A stretch of DNA of 64,000 bases from an uncultured Collinsella sp. (GCA_900549745.1 URPJ01000001.1:1-64000), one strand, 5' to 3'. Positions 48,574 to 59,656 are shown, counted from the first letter of the stretch. Notes: a model not told the origin generated them from the sequence alone. Translations and numbers: made by a program.

Positions 48574-49851
48574 CTACATCACAGCGCGCAGCTCAAACCG
48601 ATCGCCGTTAATGCGGAACTGACAGTTGCCGTTCATGCGCTCCACGGCAAGTTTGATGCTCCTGGTGCCAAAGCCGTGGCCCGCATGCCGGGTCACGGGC
48701 ATGCCGTCGACCATGCGCGGCGCGCGGTCAAACGTGTTGGAAACTAACAGCAGCAGCTGGCCGTCCTCTAATCGCAGGTCAAAGTCGACGAATCGCTTTC
48801 CTTGGGGTGCGGCGCTTGCGGCGGTGATAGCCTTTTCCAAGGCATTTGAGAGCACACTAAACAGGTCGGCGTCACCTACGTGGATGGTTTCGGGTACGGC
48901 GACGCGCAGGTTGGCGGTAATGCCGTTTCTATTGATATCCGAGTTAAATGACGAAAGCGCGATGTTTACGGTCTCGTTGGCACAGAAGCGGCGTACGGCG
49001 GTGCGGTCGCCGGCTTCGCAGAGTTCGTCGATGCGTTTGAGCGCCTCGTCGGTGTGGCCCTCCTCAATTAAAGCGGCCAGGCCGCGTAGGAAGTGGCGCA
49101 TGTCGTGGCGAAGAATCGACAGCTCGCGCCCAGATTGACGCCAAGCCTCGAGCTCTTTGATGGCGGCGCTGTCGCGGGTTTCGAGCATCCAGCGCTCTCG
49201 CTCGGCGGTTTCCTTTTCTTCGTATTCGCGCAGGTAAACGGCAAGAAACATAAGATAGAAGGCACAGAGCGCAAATGACAAAAACTCAACCGTCACCACC
49301 GAGCCCGAGTGGAACAGCGTGGTGTAGACGTTGGTGGCATAGTCAAAGACGTAATAGACGAGCGGCAGGATTAAAAGGATGCCCAGCTCGGTGGTGCTTT
49401 TAATCGCCAAGCGCGGACCGATGTCGCCGGCCCAATGCAACAGGACGGCAAAGACGGCGAGTGTGGTCGCGATGCGCGCCAGATAGTACGCGATCTGAGA
49501 ATCGGTTGCGGCAAATGCGGCGATGCCCATCCAATTGCTGAACTGGCAGCTCAGATAGGCACTCGTAATGCCGAGCACGGCAAGCAGCGGGCTCAGGCGG
49601 TAGCGCGCGCACAAATAGATGACGAGCGGCAGATGCACGACGAGCGGATATACCTGGCGGGCGAAAAGCTCGCCGCCGACGGCATTGGCGAGGCCAAATG
49701 CGCATCCGGTTACGGCACCGACCAGCACCAGTTCAAGCGCATGACGCCGGTTGATCTCGACACCGCACAGCGCCGCCGAGGCAAAGACGCCAAAGAGCAG
49801 CGTCGTGGCATGGTGAATCGCCCAAAGAACCATTTCGACCGATGCGGGCAT
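48574..49851 (-). CDS. GHKL sensor histidine kinase (AgrC/CitA-like)
   Basis: A 425-aa kinase with six or seven N-terminal TM helices (about 5-205), then a coiled-coil dimerisation region with SILRHDMRHFLRGL (phospho-His near 248). A GHKL ATPase has N box FSVLSNALEKAI, followed by GHGFGTRSIKLAVERMNG. It has the AgrC/quorum-sensor shape, but no agrB or agrD gene is adjacent. The start shares one base with the LytTR regulator stop (TGATG). Confidence 0.88.
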   Translation of the reverse strand: MPASVEMVLWAIHHATTLLFGVFASAALCGVEINRRHALELVLVGAVTGCAFGLANAVGGELFARQVYPLVVHLPLVIYLCARYRLSPLLAVLGITSAYLSCQFSNWMGIAAFAATDSQIAYYLARIATTLAVFAVLLHWAGDIGPRLAIKSTTELGILLILPLVYYVFDYATNVYTTLFHSGSVVTVEFLSFALCAFYLMFLAVYLREYEEKETAERERWMLETRDSAAIKELEAWRQSGRELSILRHDMRHFLRGLAALIEEGHTDEALKRIDELCEAGDRTAVRRFCANETVNIALSSFNSDINRNGITANLRVAVPETIHVGDADLFSVLSNALEKAITAASAAPQGKRFVDFDLRLEDGQLLLLVSNTFDRAPRMVDGMPVTRHAGHGFGTRSIKLAVERMNGNCQFRINGDRFELRAVM

Positions 49852-50573
49852 CAGCGCCTCCCGCCCTCAAATCGCACCGCAAAGTAGGCGTCCTGGAATC
49901 CCTGCTTGCTGCTGCGCGAAAGCGGAATGCTCGCGCCCGAGCGCATGACGATCTCCGTCCGATCGAAATGATCGATATTGCGCAGGTTGACCTGGTAGCT
50001 GCGATGGCATTTAAAGAAGACCGCGTTTTGCGCCAGGCGGTCCTCGACGCTGCGGAACGACTCGAGCGCCTCGATATCGCGTCCGTCGCGCAGGTGGAAG
50101 ACCACGTGCTTGTTGCGTGCCTCGGCATATTCGATGTCGGACAGGCGCAGGGCGTGGTAACCAAAGGACGTTTTGATGACGAACTCGTCGGTCGCCGACG
50201 GGCGCATGCTCGAAAGCTCGTCGAGCAGCTGTGCCAGGCGTTCGTATGCCACGGGCTTGAGCAGGTAGTCGAAGGCGCGGACTTCGTAGGACTCCAGCGC
50301 AAACTCGGGTGACGAGGTGAGGAACACCAGGCGCACGGCGGTATCGGACTGGCGCAGCTCGCGCGCGGTGTCCATGCCGTTGACGAGCGGCATGATCATA
50401 TCGAGCAGGATGATGTCGGCGCGCGATGCGGCATGGCGGGCCAGCAGGTCCTCGCCGCGCGTGACGAGCGCAACATCGACCGCCGTGCCCTTCTCGGTCG
50501 ACCAACGGTCGATCATCCGGTGCAGTCTATCTAGAAAAGCGACGTCATCGTCGCAGGCAATAATCTTGAGCAT
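49851..50573 (-). CDS. LytTR-family response regulator (AgrA-like)
   Basis: A 240-aa regulator. The receiver has IIACDDDVAFLDRL, ILLDMIMPLVNGMD (phospho-Asp near 57) and the lysine in YLLKPV. The C-terminal LytTR domain (about 135-235) has IEYAEARNKHVVFHL and FKCHRSYQVNLRNI. ATG 50573 is preferred with AAGGGGG upstream. It is transcribed with the kinase; targets are unknown. Confidence 0.92.
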   Translation of the reverse strand: MLKIIACDDDVAFLDRLHRMIDRWSTEKGTAVDVALVTRGEDLLARHAASRADIILLDMIMPLVNGMDTARELRQSDTAVRLVFLTSSPEFALESYEVRAFDYLLKPVAYERLAQLLDELSSMRPSATDEFVIKTSFGYHALRLSDIEYAEARNKHVVFHLRDGRDIEALESFRSVEDRLAQNAVFFKCHRSYQVNLRNIDHFDRTEIVMRSGASIPLSRSSKQGFQDAYFAVRFEGGRR

Positions 50574-50779
50574 TCGGGCCCCCTTAGTAGTTCGATTTTG
50601 CCACATTGGGCGCGCGCCGCTCGCGGGGGAGCGCCCGTTCGTGCCTCATGGTGCGCAACTCGCGCCGAGCGGTATTGCGGTGGCGAAAGATGCCTCCTGC
50701 GCTATCGAGAGCTCGGCTATCCTCAGCTTGCCAGTTCGAAAATGGACCTGCCGCATGATTGAATCTTTATTTCAACTTT

Positions 50780-50823
50780 ACACCTAGGTTTACAGCTGTC
50801 TTGTCAGCTGTAAACCTAGGTGT
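50780..50823. promoter_or_regulatory. Predicted NiaR operator of the nad operon
   Basis: Perfect 19-base arms ACACCTAGGTTTACAGCTG and CAGCTGTAAACCTAGGTGT around TCTTGT. The centre resembles the G-T-G-T-C-T-T-G-A-C-A-C core known for NiaR (YrxA) sites, and the operon encodes a NiaR homologue. It overlaps the -35 box. Confidence 0.75.
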
Positions 50824-50829
50824 CATACT
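50801..50829 (+). promoter_or_regulatory. Promoter of nadABC-niaR inside the operator
   Basis: TTGTCA (50801-50806) and CATACT (50824-50829) are separated by exactly 17 bases. A repressor bound to the palindrome would cover the -35 and spacer. Confidence 0.65.
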
Positions 50830-50864
50830 AAAGCCCCAAGATTCGCCAAAAGAGAGGGGCCTTG

Positions 50865-51890
50865 ATGGCACAGAGCGCGAACATGGATGCATCGGAGCTT
50901 GCAAGCGACATTGCGGCCGGCCTGGCATCGGCAACGACGGCAACGGAGCGCGCGGCATTGGTGCCCGCAAAGCTCGTCGAGGCCATTCAGCAACTTAAAA
51001 CCCAACGCGACGCGGTGATCCTGGCACACTATTACGTGGCACCCGAGGTCCAGGCTGTGGCCGATTACGTCGGCGACAGCTTCTACCTGGCTAAGCTCGC
51101 CAAGAGCCTGCCGCAGCAGACCATCGTGCTGTGCGGCGTGGAGTTTATGGGCGAGAGCGCCAAGCTGCTCAACCCCACCAAGACCGTGCTGCTGCCCGAG
51201 CCGGGCGCGGACTGCCCCATGGCTCATATGGTCAAGCGCGAGACGGTCGACGCGGCGCGCGCCGAGTACGGCGACGACCTGGCCGTGGTCTGCTACGTCA
51301 ACTCCACGGTCGAGATCAAGAGCTGGAGCGACGTGTGCGTCACCAGCTCCAACGCCGTCAAGATCGTGTCCGAGCTGCCGCAGCAGCATATCCTGTTCAT
51401 TCCCGACCAAAACCTCGGCCGCTTCGTAGCCGAGCAGGTGCCGCAAAAGCACGTCATTCTCAACAACGGCTACTGCCCGCGCCATCACATCATCACCGTC
51501 GAGCAGATTGTCGACGCGACGGAGGCCCACCCCGACGCGCTCGTGCTGGCGCATCCTGAGTGCAAGGCCGACGTCTTGGCCGAGGCCGACTACATCGGCT
51601 CCACCGCCGGCATCATCAAGTACGCCGAGGAGTCCGACGCGAGCGAGTTCATTATCGTGACGGTCCGTGGCGTGCTCTACGAGCTCGAGCGCCGCTGCCA
51701 GGGCACCGGCAAGAAGTTCTACTTCCCCGCGGTGCAGCCCACCTGCGTCAACATGGATCTCATCACGCTCGAAAAGCTCGTGCGCTGCCTAGAGACGGGC
51801 GAGGGCGAGGTGCAGATTGGCGTGTCGGACGAGGCCGCCGATCAGGCCAAGCTCACGCTCGACCGCATGCTCGAGTACGCAGCGTGCTAG
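50865..51890 (+). CDS. nadA: Quinolinate synthase NadA
   Basis: A 341-aa 4Fe-4S enzyme condensing iminoaspartate and dihydroxyacetone phosphate to quinolinate. AHYYVAPEVQAVADYVGDS is the N-terminal substrate block. The cluster cysteines are in VLCGVEFMGE, NNGYCPRHH or HPECKAD, and VQPTCVNMDLITLEKL. ATG 50865 follows AGAGAGGGG; TTG 50862 is possible. It is first gene of the NAD operon. Confidence 0.96.
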   Translation: MAQSANMDASELASDIAAGLASATTATERAALVPAKLVEAIQQLKTQRDAVILAHYYVAPEVQAVADYVGDSFYLAKLAKSLPQQTIVLCGVEFMGESAKLLNPTKTVLLPEPGADCPMAHMVKRETVDAARAEYGDDLAVVCYVNSTVEIKSWSDVCVTSSNAVKIVSELPQQHILFIPDQNLGRFVAEQVPQKHVILNNGYCPRHHIITVEQIVDATEAHPDALVLAHPECKADVLAEADYIGSTAGIIKYAEESDASEFIIVTVRGVLYELERRCQGTGKKFYFPAVQPTCVNMDLITLEKLVRCLETGEGEVQIGVSDEAADQAKLTLDRMLEYAAC

Positions 51891-51945
51891 AACAATGCGG
51901 CATGAGGGACGGTCCCTTATGTCACATTCAAGGGAGAGGATTCCT

Positions 51946-53322
51946 GTGGAAACCAAGCAATACCCCGATATGGAGTGCGACGTCGTTATTGCCGGCTGCG
52001 GCGTGGCGGGCCTGTATGCGGCTCTCAACCTGCCGACGAGCATGCGCGTGATCATGCTCTCCAAGGGCGCTGTCGACGAGTGCGATTCGATGCTCGCGCA
52101 GGGCGGCATTTGCGTGCTGCCCGAGGGCTCGGACTACGATGCCTTCTTTGAGGACACCATGCACGCCGGCCACTACGAGAACCGCCGCGAGAGCGTCGAC
52201 ATCATGATCCGTTCGAGCCGCTCGGTCATCAACGACCTGCTGGCCATGGGCGTGGACTTTGAGCGCAAGGCCGACGGCAGCCTCGACTTTACCCGCGAGG
52301 GCGCGCACAGCCGCCCCCGCATTGCCTTCCATGCCGACATTACGGGCAAGGAGATCACGACCAAGCTGCTCCAAGCCGTCCGCAAGCTGGACAACGTGCA
52401 GATTTTGGAGCACGTGGCCATGACCGACATCCTGACGGGCGAGCGTGACGGCGCCACGGTGTGTGCCGGTGTCGTCGCCGTTCCCGTGGACGAGGACAAC
52501 TCGGTTCGTCCCGCCGACGAGCTGGTAAATGCCGCCGAGGGCGCGCATGCCGGCGAGCCGTTTAAGATCCGCGCCCGTCACACGCTGTGGGCAACGGGCG
52601 GCATCGGCGGCGTATACGACCACTCGACCAACTATCCGCAGCTCACGGGCGATGCCTGCTACATCGCTCAGGAGCATGGCATTAAGATGGAGCACCTGGA
52701 CTACGTGCAGATTCACCCCACGGGTCTGTTCTCGCCGCAGCCAGGCCGCACGTTCCTGATCAGCGAGAGCTGCCGCGGCGAGGGCGCGATTCTGCTCAAT
52801 GCCGCCGGTGAGCGCTTTACCGACGAGCTTCAGCCGCGCGATGTGGTCACTGCCGCTATTCGCGAGCAGATGAAGCAGGACGGTACCGAGCACGAGTGGC
52901 TGAGCTTTGCCCCCGTTGAGCGCGATGTAGTGACCGGGCACTTTGCCAACATTCGCGCACGCTGCCTGGAGGACGGCCGCGACATCTTGGACGAGCCCAT
53001 CCCCGTTACGCCTACGCAGCACTACTTTATGGGCGGCGTGTGGGTCGACAAGGACGGCCGCACCTCGATGCCCGAGCTCTACGCAGCCGGTGAGACGGCC
53101 TGCAACGGCGTGCACGGCAAGAATCGCCTGGCTTCCAACAGCCTGCTCGAGTCCCTGGTTTGGGGCCGCCGTGCCGCCTGGTGCATGCGCACCGGCGAGT
53201 CGCTCGCCGTGGAGCAGGCGGGCGAGCCCGCGCTCGACGGGCGTCATCGCGCCCTGAGCGCCGACTCCCTGGCAATCGATGATTTGGCCCGTGCCGCTGG
53301 CACGCAGGCCGTGGAGGAGTAG
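51946..53322 (+). CDS. nadB: L-aspartate oxidase NadB
   Basis: A 458-aa flavoprotein making iminoaspartate. The FAD Rossmann motif is VVIAGCGVAGLYAALNL, and LAQGGICV, GVDFERK, HPTGLFSP, RGEGAILLNAAGERF and QHYFMGGVWVD are the succinate dehydrogenase/NadB blocks. The start is GTG 51946 with GGGAGAGGA 5 bases upstream; ATG 51919 lacks a ribosome binding site. It is slightly short for NadB because the C-terminal helical domain is reduced. Confidence 0.94.
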   Translation: METKQYPDMECDVVIAGCGVAGLYAALNLPTSMRVIMLSKGAVDECDSMLAQGGICVLPEGSDYDAFFEDTMHAGHYENRRESVDIMIRSSRSVINDLLAMGVDFERKADGSLDFTREGAHSRPRIAFHADITGKEITTKLLQAVRKLDNVQILEHVAMTDILTGERDGATVCAGVVAVPVDEDNSVRPADELVNAAEGAHAGEPFKIRARHTLWATGGIGGVYDHSTNYPQLTGDACYIAQEHGIKMEHLDYVQIHPTGLFSPQPGRTFLISESCRGEGAILLNAAGERFTDELQPRDVVTAAIREQMKQDGTEHEWLSFAPVERDVVTGHFANIRARCLEDGRDILDEPIPVTPTQHYFMGGVWVDKDGRTSMPELYAAGETACNGVHGKNRLASNSLLESLVWGRRAAWCMRTGESLAVEQAGEPALDGRHRALSADSLAIDDLARAAGTQAVEE

Positions 53323-53325
53323 ACC

Positions 53326-54186
53326 ATGAATCCCATTACCATGAAGCTCGTCGTCGATGATCTGATTCTGCAGGCTCTGCGCGAGGACATTACGTTTGAG
53401 GACGTGAGCACGGCGAGCGTGTGCCCCACGGCGCGTCCCGCCACGGTGGAGCTCATCGCCAAGGCCGACGGCATCATCGCGGGCCTGGACGTGTTCGCTC
53501 GCACCTTTGAGCTGCTGGATCCGCAGAGCTCGGTGCTGTTTGATGTTGCCGACGGTGACGAGGTGCACGCCGGCGACCACGTGGGCCAGGTGCGCGGCGA
53601 CGCGCGCGTGCTGCTTTCGGGCGAGCGCGTGGCGCTCAACTATCTACAGCGTATGAGCGGTATCGCTACCTACACGCACAACATGGCAGCGGCGCTCGAG
53701 GGTACCAAGACCGTGCTTGTCGACACACGCAAGACCACGCCGGGCATGCGCGTCTTCGAGAAGGCCGCGGTCGAGATCGGTGGCGGCAGCAACCACCGCT
53801 ACAACCTGTCGACGGCCGTTATGCTTAAGGACAACCATATCGACGCCGCCGGTGGTGTGACGCGTGCGATCGAGATGGCACGTGCCCACGCATCGTTTAC
53901 CACGACGGTCGAGATTGAGTGCGAGAACTTGGACATGGTACGCGAGGCCGTGGAGGCCGGTGCCGATATCATCATGTTCGACAACATGACCCACGACGAC
54001 ATGGCTGCCGCGATTGAGCTTATCGCCGGCCGCGCCAAGACCGAGTGCTCGGGTAATGTGGATGTCAGCAATATCCGCGCGCTCGCCGACCTGGGCGTTG
54101 ACTTTATTAGCTCGGGGGCATTGACGCACTCTGCGCCGATTCTCGACCTCTCGCTCAAGCACCTGCGTCTGCTGGACGGTAAATAA
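53326..54186 (+). CDS. nadC: Nicotinate-nucleotide pyrophosphorylase NadC
   Basis: A 286-aa enzyme converting quinolinate and PRPP to nicotinate mononucleotide. ALREDITFEDVST opens the family; SGERVALNYLQRMSGIAT, DTRKTTPGMRVFEKAAVEIGGG..NHR and LKDNHI are the phosphoribosyl and quinolinate sites. GGAGG at the end of nadB serves as its Shine-Dalgarno, and its stop overlaps the niaR start (TAATG). Confidence 0.96.
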   Translation: MNPITMKLVVDDLILQALREDITFEDVSTASVCPTARPATVELIAKADGIIAGLDVFARTFELLDPQSSVLFDVADGDEVHAGDHVGQVRGDARVLLSGERVALNYLQRMSGIATYTHNMAAALEGTKTVLVDTRKTTPGMRVFEKAAVEIGGGSNHRYNLSTAVMLKDNHIDAAGGVTRAIEMARAHASFTTTVEIECENLDMVREAVEAGADIIMFDNMTHDDMAAAIELIAGRAKTECSGNVDVSNIRALADLGVDFISSGALTHSAPILDLSLKHLRLLDGK

Positions 54187-54731
54187 TGGACGCCCGCGAG
54201 CGTCGCCGTGCCATCATGGGCGTGCTCGAGGGGGCCACGGAGCCCGTTTCGGGCAGCGCGCTTGCTCGCGAGGTGGGTGTGAGCCGCCAGATTGTCGTGC
54301 AAGACATCGCCCTGCTGCGCGCCGATGGGCACGATATCGTGGCGACCAACCGTGGTTATGTGCTGCAGGAGGCCCCCAGCAGCCCCGCCGTGCCCACGCG
54401 CTTGGTCAAGGTTCGCCACAGCGTGGAGCAGGCAGGTGATGAGCTCACGAGTATCGTCGACGTGGGCGGTGCCGTGCTCAATGTAATCGTCAACCACCGC
54501 GTGTATGGCAAGATCACAGCCGATCTGGACATTCGCAACCGTCGCGATGTTGAGCGCTACCTGCACGATATCGAGAGCGGCAAGAGCTTTCCACTACTAA
54601 CGGTGACGAGCGGCTATCACTTCCATCGCATTGCGGCAGAGGACGAGCAAACCCTCGACGAGATCGAGGCTATGCTCAAGGAGAAAGGCTACTTGGCAGA
54701 CCTGATGCCCTACGAAGACGATTTGTCCTAG
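54186..54731 (+). CDS. niaR: NiaR, niacin-responsive repressor of NAD synthesis
   Basis: A 181-aa repressor. The N-terminal HTH_11 (about 5-58; SGSALAREVGVSRQIVVQDIALL) is followed by the 3H domain, named for its histidines, visible in VRHSVEQ, VNHRVYG and GYHFHR. In Firmicutes NiaR binds nicotinate and represses nad genes. Here it closes the nadABC operon it presumably controls through the palindrome at 50780-50823, giving a self-contained feedback loop. Confidence 0.92.
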   Translation: MDARERRRAIMGVLEGATEPVSGSALAREVGVSRQIVVQDIALLRADGHDIVATNRGYVLQEAPSSPAVPTRLVKVRHSVEQAGDELTSIVDVGGAVLNVIVNHRVYGKITADLDIRNRRDVERYLHDIESGKSFPLLTVTSGYHFHRIAAEDEQTLDEIEAMLKEKGYLADLMPYEDDLS

Positions 54732-54748
54732 TCGACGCCGCATCTATA

Positions 54749-54815
54749 AGTTGCGGTGAAATAGTTCCTAAAATCGGCATCCAAGACATAAAACAGGAAC
54801 TATTCCACCGCAACT
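54749..54815. repeat. 67-bp palindromic element, copy 2
   Basis: AGTTGCGGTGAAATAGTTCCT and AGGAACTATTCCACCGCAACT flank a 25-base centre. Same length and arms as 32284-32350, again at a convergent junction (niaR and the ferredoxin gene). Confidence 0.8.
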
Positions 54816-54853
54816 GCCAAGGGTCCCGCTCCAAATTAGCTGCCCATATAAGC

Positions 54854-54892
54854 AAAAGGAGGCCTCCGCGGCGATGCGGAGGCCTCCTTTTT
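54854..54892. terminator. Perfect bidirectional terminator
   Basis: AAAAGGAGGCCTCCGC and GCGGAGGCCTCCTTTT around GGCGAT, with A-run and T-run on opposite sides. It serves niaR (+) and the ferredoxin gene (-). Confidence 0.88.
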
Positions 54893-54931
54893 GTGCACGG
54901 TGTACTTTTGAGTGTGCAAGTGGGGGAGTTA

Positions 54932-55117
54932 TTACTCCTCGACGATCTCGGTGATCGCGCCAGCGGGGCAAGCGTCCTGGCAAGCGCCACAGGCGACGCA
55001 GGAATCCTCGTCAGCGACGGTAGCGACGTCCTGGAGCTCCAGAACGCCAGCGGGGCAGGAGTCGACGCAAACGCCACAAGCGATGCACTCGTCGGCATCA
55101 ATTACGGGATGAGCCAT
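54932..55117 (-). CDS. 2[4Fe-4S] ferredoxin
   Basis: A 61-aa bacterial ferredoxin with two cluster motifs: CIACGVCVDSCPAG and CVACGACQDACPAG. It is an electron carrier for anaerobic redox enzymes such as pyruvate:ferredoxin oxidoreductase. ATG 55117 follows AGAGGAAA. It is monocistronic. Confidence 0.95.
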   Translation of the reverse strand: MAHPVIDADECIACGVCVDSCPAGVLELQDVATVADEDSCVACGACQDACPAGAITEIVEE

Positions 55118-55845
55118 GGTAGTTTCCTCTCTGTTGACCGACGCTACAGGCGATGCGCGTCGGTTTGATTCGGGCAAAAACATACCACGGGAGCGACCGT
55201 TTGCAATACCCTCTGACCGGCATCTTCATACCGTTCGCCGAGTATGCCACGGCTTACTAAAAAACACGCAGGTGGGGCCGTTGAGCTGCGCAAATGTTAG
55301 CTAAAGGTGACTTGAAATATAGGGCGATTGAGCGTGCTTACGGAAAGCGCGACCCGGAATTGACGCTCAGACTGGGACGCGCTTTCCCGATGGACGTTTA
55401 GCGGAAACTATGTCCCAGAATTCGCTCTCAAAACGGGATGCAGTTTCCAGTTGAGCGCTCCGCGGGAAACTGCGTCCCGGAATCTACGCTCAAACTGGGC
55501 TGCATTTTCCGGTTGAGCCTTCAAGCGGAAGCTGCATCCCAGAATCGCCGCTCAAAACGGGACGCGCTTTCCCCGGGGTCGCCCCAAAGTCTCCTGCGCG
55601 GCTCCAAGCTCAAACCTCAGCCAACTCTACATAGATCTCAATAGATCTATCGAGAACTCAAACAAGCCGTCTACCTGCGCATTTGAGAACCTAAACTCTC
55701 AGAGATAAGAAATCTTATATGAATTGACTTAGATTTTGTATATTCCAGCCCATAAGGGGATACACTACATCCTGAAAGACAAGCCGAAGCGCCGCGCGAC
55801 AGACCGTCGAGGCGACGCGAACGCAAAAGAGAGAGGGAATTTCTA
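55118..55845. other. Long intergenic region before dnaK
   Basis: Includes a four-unit array of ~61-bp palindromes (55341-55575), a TAGATCT repeat near 55631-55650, an ATAAGA-AA-TCTTAT palindrome (55705-55718) and a TTGACT box (55724-55729) close to dnaK. I could not find a full HAIR (HspR) or CIRCE element; TTGAG at 55684-55688 is at best a half site. No gene. Confidence 0.6.
55341..55575. repeat. Array of four ~61-bp palindromic units
   Basis: Units begin near 55341, 55402, 55463 and 55526. Each reads GGAA(A/G)..GCG(A/T)CCC on the left and GGG(A/C)(C/T)GC...TTTCC on the right, with an AGAAT or GGAAT...GCTCA centre. Left and right arms are complementary with a few mismatches. The period is about 61 bases. 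Confidence 0.8.
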
Positions 55846-57738
<1,893 letters not shown>

Positions 57739-57740
57739 TC

Positions 57741-58583
57741 ATGTCCGCCCGTAAAGCTCGCACGGAGGCGGCTGCCGCTGGCGTCGCCCCCGTTGACTCT
57801 GAGGAGAAGGACGTGAAGATTCCCGTAGAGGCCGTCGACGATACCGAGGCCAACGAGGCCGCGGCCGCCGAGGCTGCCGAGAACCAGGTAGAGGATTCCA
57901 ACAAGGAGGCGACGATGACCGAGGACGAGATGGTGGAAGCCGCTATCCGCGCCGGTGAGGAAGCCGCCGACAACGACTTTAAGCTCAAGTTCGAGCAGGC
58001 CCAAAAGGAACTTGCCGACGTGCGCAGCGAGCTCGATGCTGCGGCAGAGGCTCAGAAGGCCGCCGAGGACAAGGCGAAGGACGCCACCGAGCGCACCGCC
58101 CGTCTGCAGGCCGACTGGGAGAACTTCCGTCGCCGCACCGCCAACGAGCGCATTGCCGAGCGCGAGCGCGCGACCGAGAAGCTCGTCACCGCGCTGCTGC
58201 CGGTGATCGACGATATCGAGCGCGCGATCGACCATGCCCGCAGCCAGGAGCTTTCCGACGACTTTAAGCAGTTCGTCGACGGCGTCGATGCGGTGCATGC
58301 CAAGCTGCTCGACGTGTTTGCGCACGAGGGCGTTGAGCCCATCGACCCCAAGGGCGAGGCGTTCGATCCGCTCGAGCACCAGGCCGTGGGTCGCGTCGAG
58401 GACGCGTCGCAGTACGACGAGACCGTCAACGATGTGTACCAGAAGGGCTACCGCATGGCGGACCGCATCCTGCGCTCCGCGATGGTGACGGTGACCTACG
58501 GTGGCGAGAAGCGCCCCGCACCGGAGCCCGAAGCGGCGCCCGAGGATGCTGCGGCCGATACGGCCGAGAGCACCGAGGAGTAA
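57741..58583 (+). CDS. grpE: Nucleotide exchange factor GrpE
   Basis: A 280-aa cofactor releasing ADP from DnaK, about 80 residues longer than E. coli GrpE. The N-terminal ~75 residues are acidic and Ala-rich. A long coiled coil (about 75-130) leads to the conserved RLQADWENFRRRTANER, IDDIERAIDHA and a C-terminal beta region (YQKGYRMADRILRSAMVTV). ATG 57741 is 2 bases after dnaK. Confidence 0.94.
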   Translation: MSARKARTEAAAAGVAPVDSEEKDVKIPVEAVDDTEANEAAAAEAAENQVEDSNKEATMTEDEMVEAAIRAGEEAADNDFKLKFEQAQKELADVRSELDAAAEAQKAAEDKAKDATERTARLQADWENFRRRTANERIAERERATEKLVTALLPVIDDIERAIDHARSQELSDDFKQFVDGVDAVHAKLLDVFAHEGVEPIDPKGEAFDPLEHQAVGRVEDASQYDETVNDVYQKGYRMADRILRSAMVTVTYGGEKRPAPEPEAAPEDAAADTAESTEE

Positions 58584-58590
58584 TTGAGAA

Positions 58591-58619
58591 GGGCCCCGGG
58601 GCAACACCCGGGGCCCTTT
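58591..58619 (+). terminator. Internal terminator between grpE and dnaJ
   Basis: GGGCCCCGGG and CCCGGGGCCC flank GCAACA, followed by TTTC. The short U-run suggests partial termination, lowering dnaJ-hspR relative to dnaK-grpE. Confidence 0.7.
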
Positions 58620-58690
58620 CTGGCCTAGTGACATATGAAAGCATGAGCCGCCGCCCGCTGGGCGGCGGATGAAACAGGAGAGGAGCTACG

Positions 58691-59656
58691 ATGGCTGCAG
58701 GCAAAACCTTCTATGACATCCTGGGCGTATCCAAGAGCGCCTCCGACAAAGAGATCAAGAGCGCGTTTCGCAAGCTCGCGCAAAAATATCACCCCGATGC
58801 CGGCGGCGACGAGGCCAAGTTCAAGGAGATCAGCGAGGCCTACGAGACGCTTTCGGACGAGAAGAAGCGCAAAGAGTACGACCAGATGCTCATGTTTGGC
58901 GGCATGCCGGGCGCAGGCGGCGCGTATGGCGGCGGCTACGGTGCCGGCGCGGGCGCCAGCGGCTGGGGCGACATCTTCGACAGCATCTTTAGCGGCAATG
59001 GCGCCTGGGGCAGTGATTGGGGCTCGGGCTTTGCCGGGGCTGCGGGCGCTGCCGGTGCCGGCGCGGGTCGCAGCCGTGCTCGCAAGGGCGGCGACCTATC
59101 GCTGACCGTCGATGTGACGGCCGAGGACGCGTTTCGCGGCGTGACGCACAAGGTCACCTATCGCATTCCCTCGACAGGCGAGCAGCAGACCATTACGGTC
59201 TCGGTGCCCGCGGGCGCGGTCGACGGCGGCAAGTTACGCTACAAGCGTCGCGGCGAGTATGGCGTTGCGGGTGGCGAGCGCGGCGACCTGGTCGTGACCA
59301 CGCATGTGGAGGAGCACCCGCTGTTTAAGCGCAAAGGCGCCGACGTGACCATGGAGGTACCGGTCTCGGTCTACGAGGCGGCGCTCGGCTGCACGGTGGA
59401 CGTGCCTACGCCCGGCGGTGCGACGGTCCGTTTGAAAGTGCCCGCGGGTACCCAGACGGGCAAGAAGTTCCGCTTTAAGGAGATGGGAGCGCCCGACGTT
59501 AAGCACCGTGGCCGTACGGGCGCGCTGCTCGTCGAGATCAAGGTGCAGGTCCCCACGAACCTATCCGATGACGAGCGCGATGCCATGACCAAGCTGCGGG
59601 AGACCGACACGCGCGACTATCGCGAGAAGGTCAACCGTTACAAGGCGACGTACTAG
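58691..59656 (+). CDS. dnaJ: DnaJ-class co-chaperone without zinc finger (CbpA-like)
   Basis: A 321-aa Hsp40. The J domain (1-70; FYDILGVSKSASDKEIKSAFRKLAQKY) has the HPD motif. A Gly/Ala-rich linker (about 72-130) leads directly to the C-terminal substrate domains (LTVDVTAEDAFRG, GGKLRYKRRGEYG). The four C-x-x-C-x-G-x-G repeats of true DnaJ are absent, so it is the CbpA/type II form in the usual dnaJ position. A full DnaJ may exist elsewhere. Confidence 0.92.
   Translation: MAAGKTFYDILGVSKSASDKEIKSAFRKLAQKYHPDAGGDEAKFKEISEAYETLSDEKKRKEYDQMLMFGGMPGAGGAYGGGYGAGAGASGWGDIFDSIFSGNGAWGSDWGSGFAGAAGAAGAGAGRSRARKGGDLSLTVDVTAEDAFRGVTHKVTYRIPSTGEQQTITVSVPAGAVDGGKLRYKRRGEYGVAGGERGDLVVTTHVEEHPLFKRKGADVTMEVPVSVYEAALGCTVDVPTPGGATVRLKVPAGTQTGKKFRFKEMGAPDVKHRGRTGALLVEIKVQVPTNLSDDERDAMTKLRETDTRDYREKVNRYKATY

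Noticed and set aside
55341..55575. CRISPR array
   Set aside because: Units are ~50-bp imperfect palindromes with ~11-base gaps and diverged sequence, without constant repeats and unique spacers, and no cas genes are nearby.
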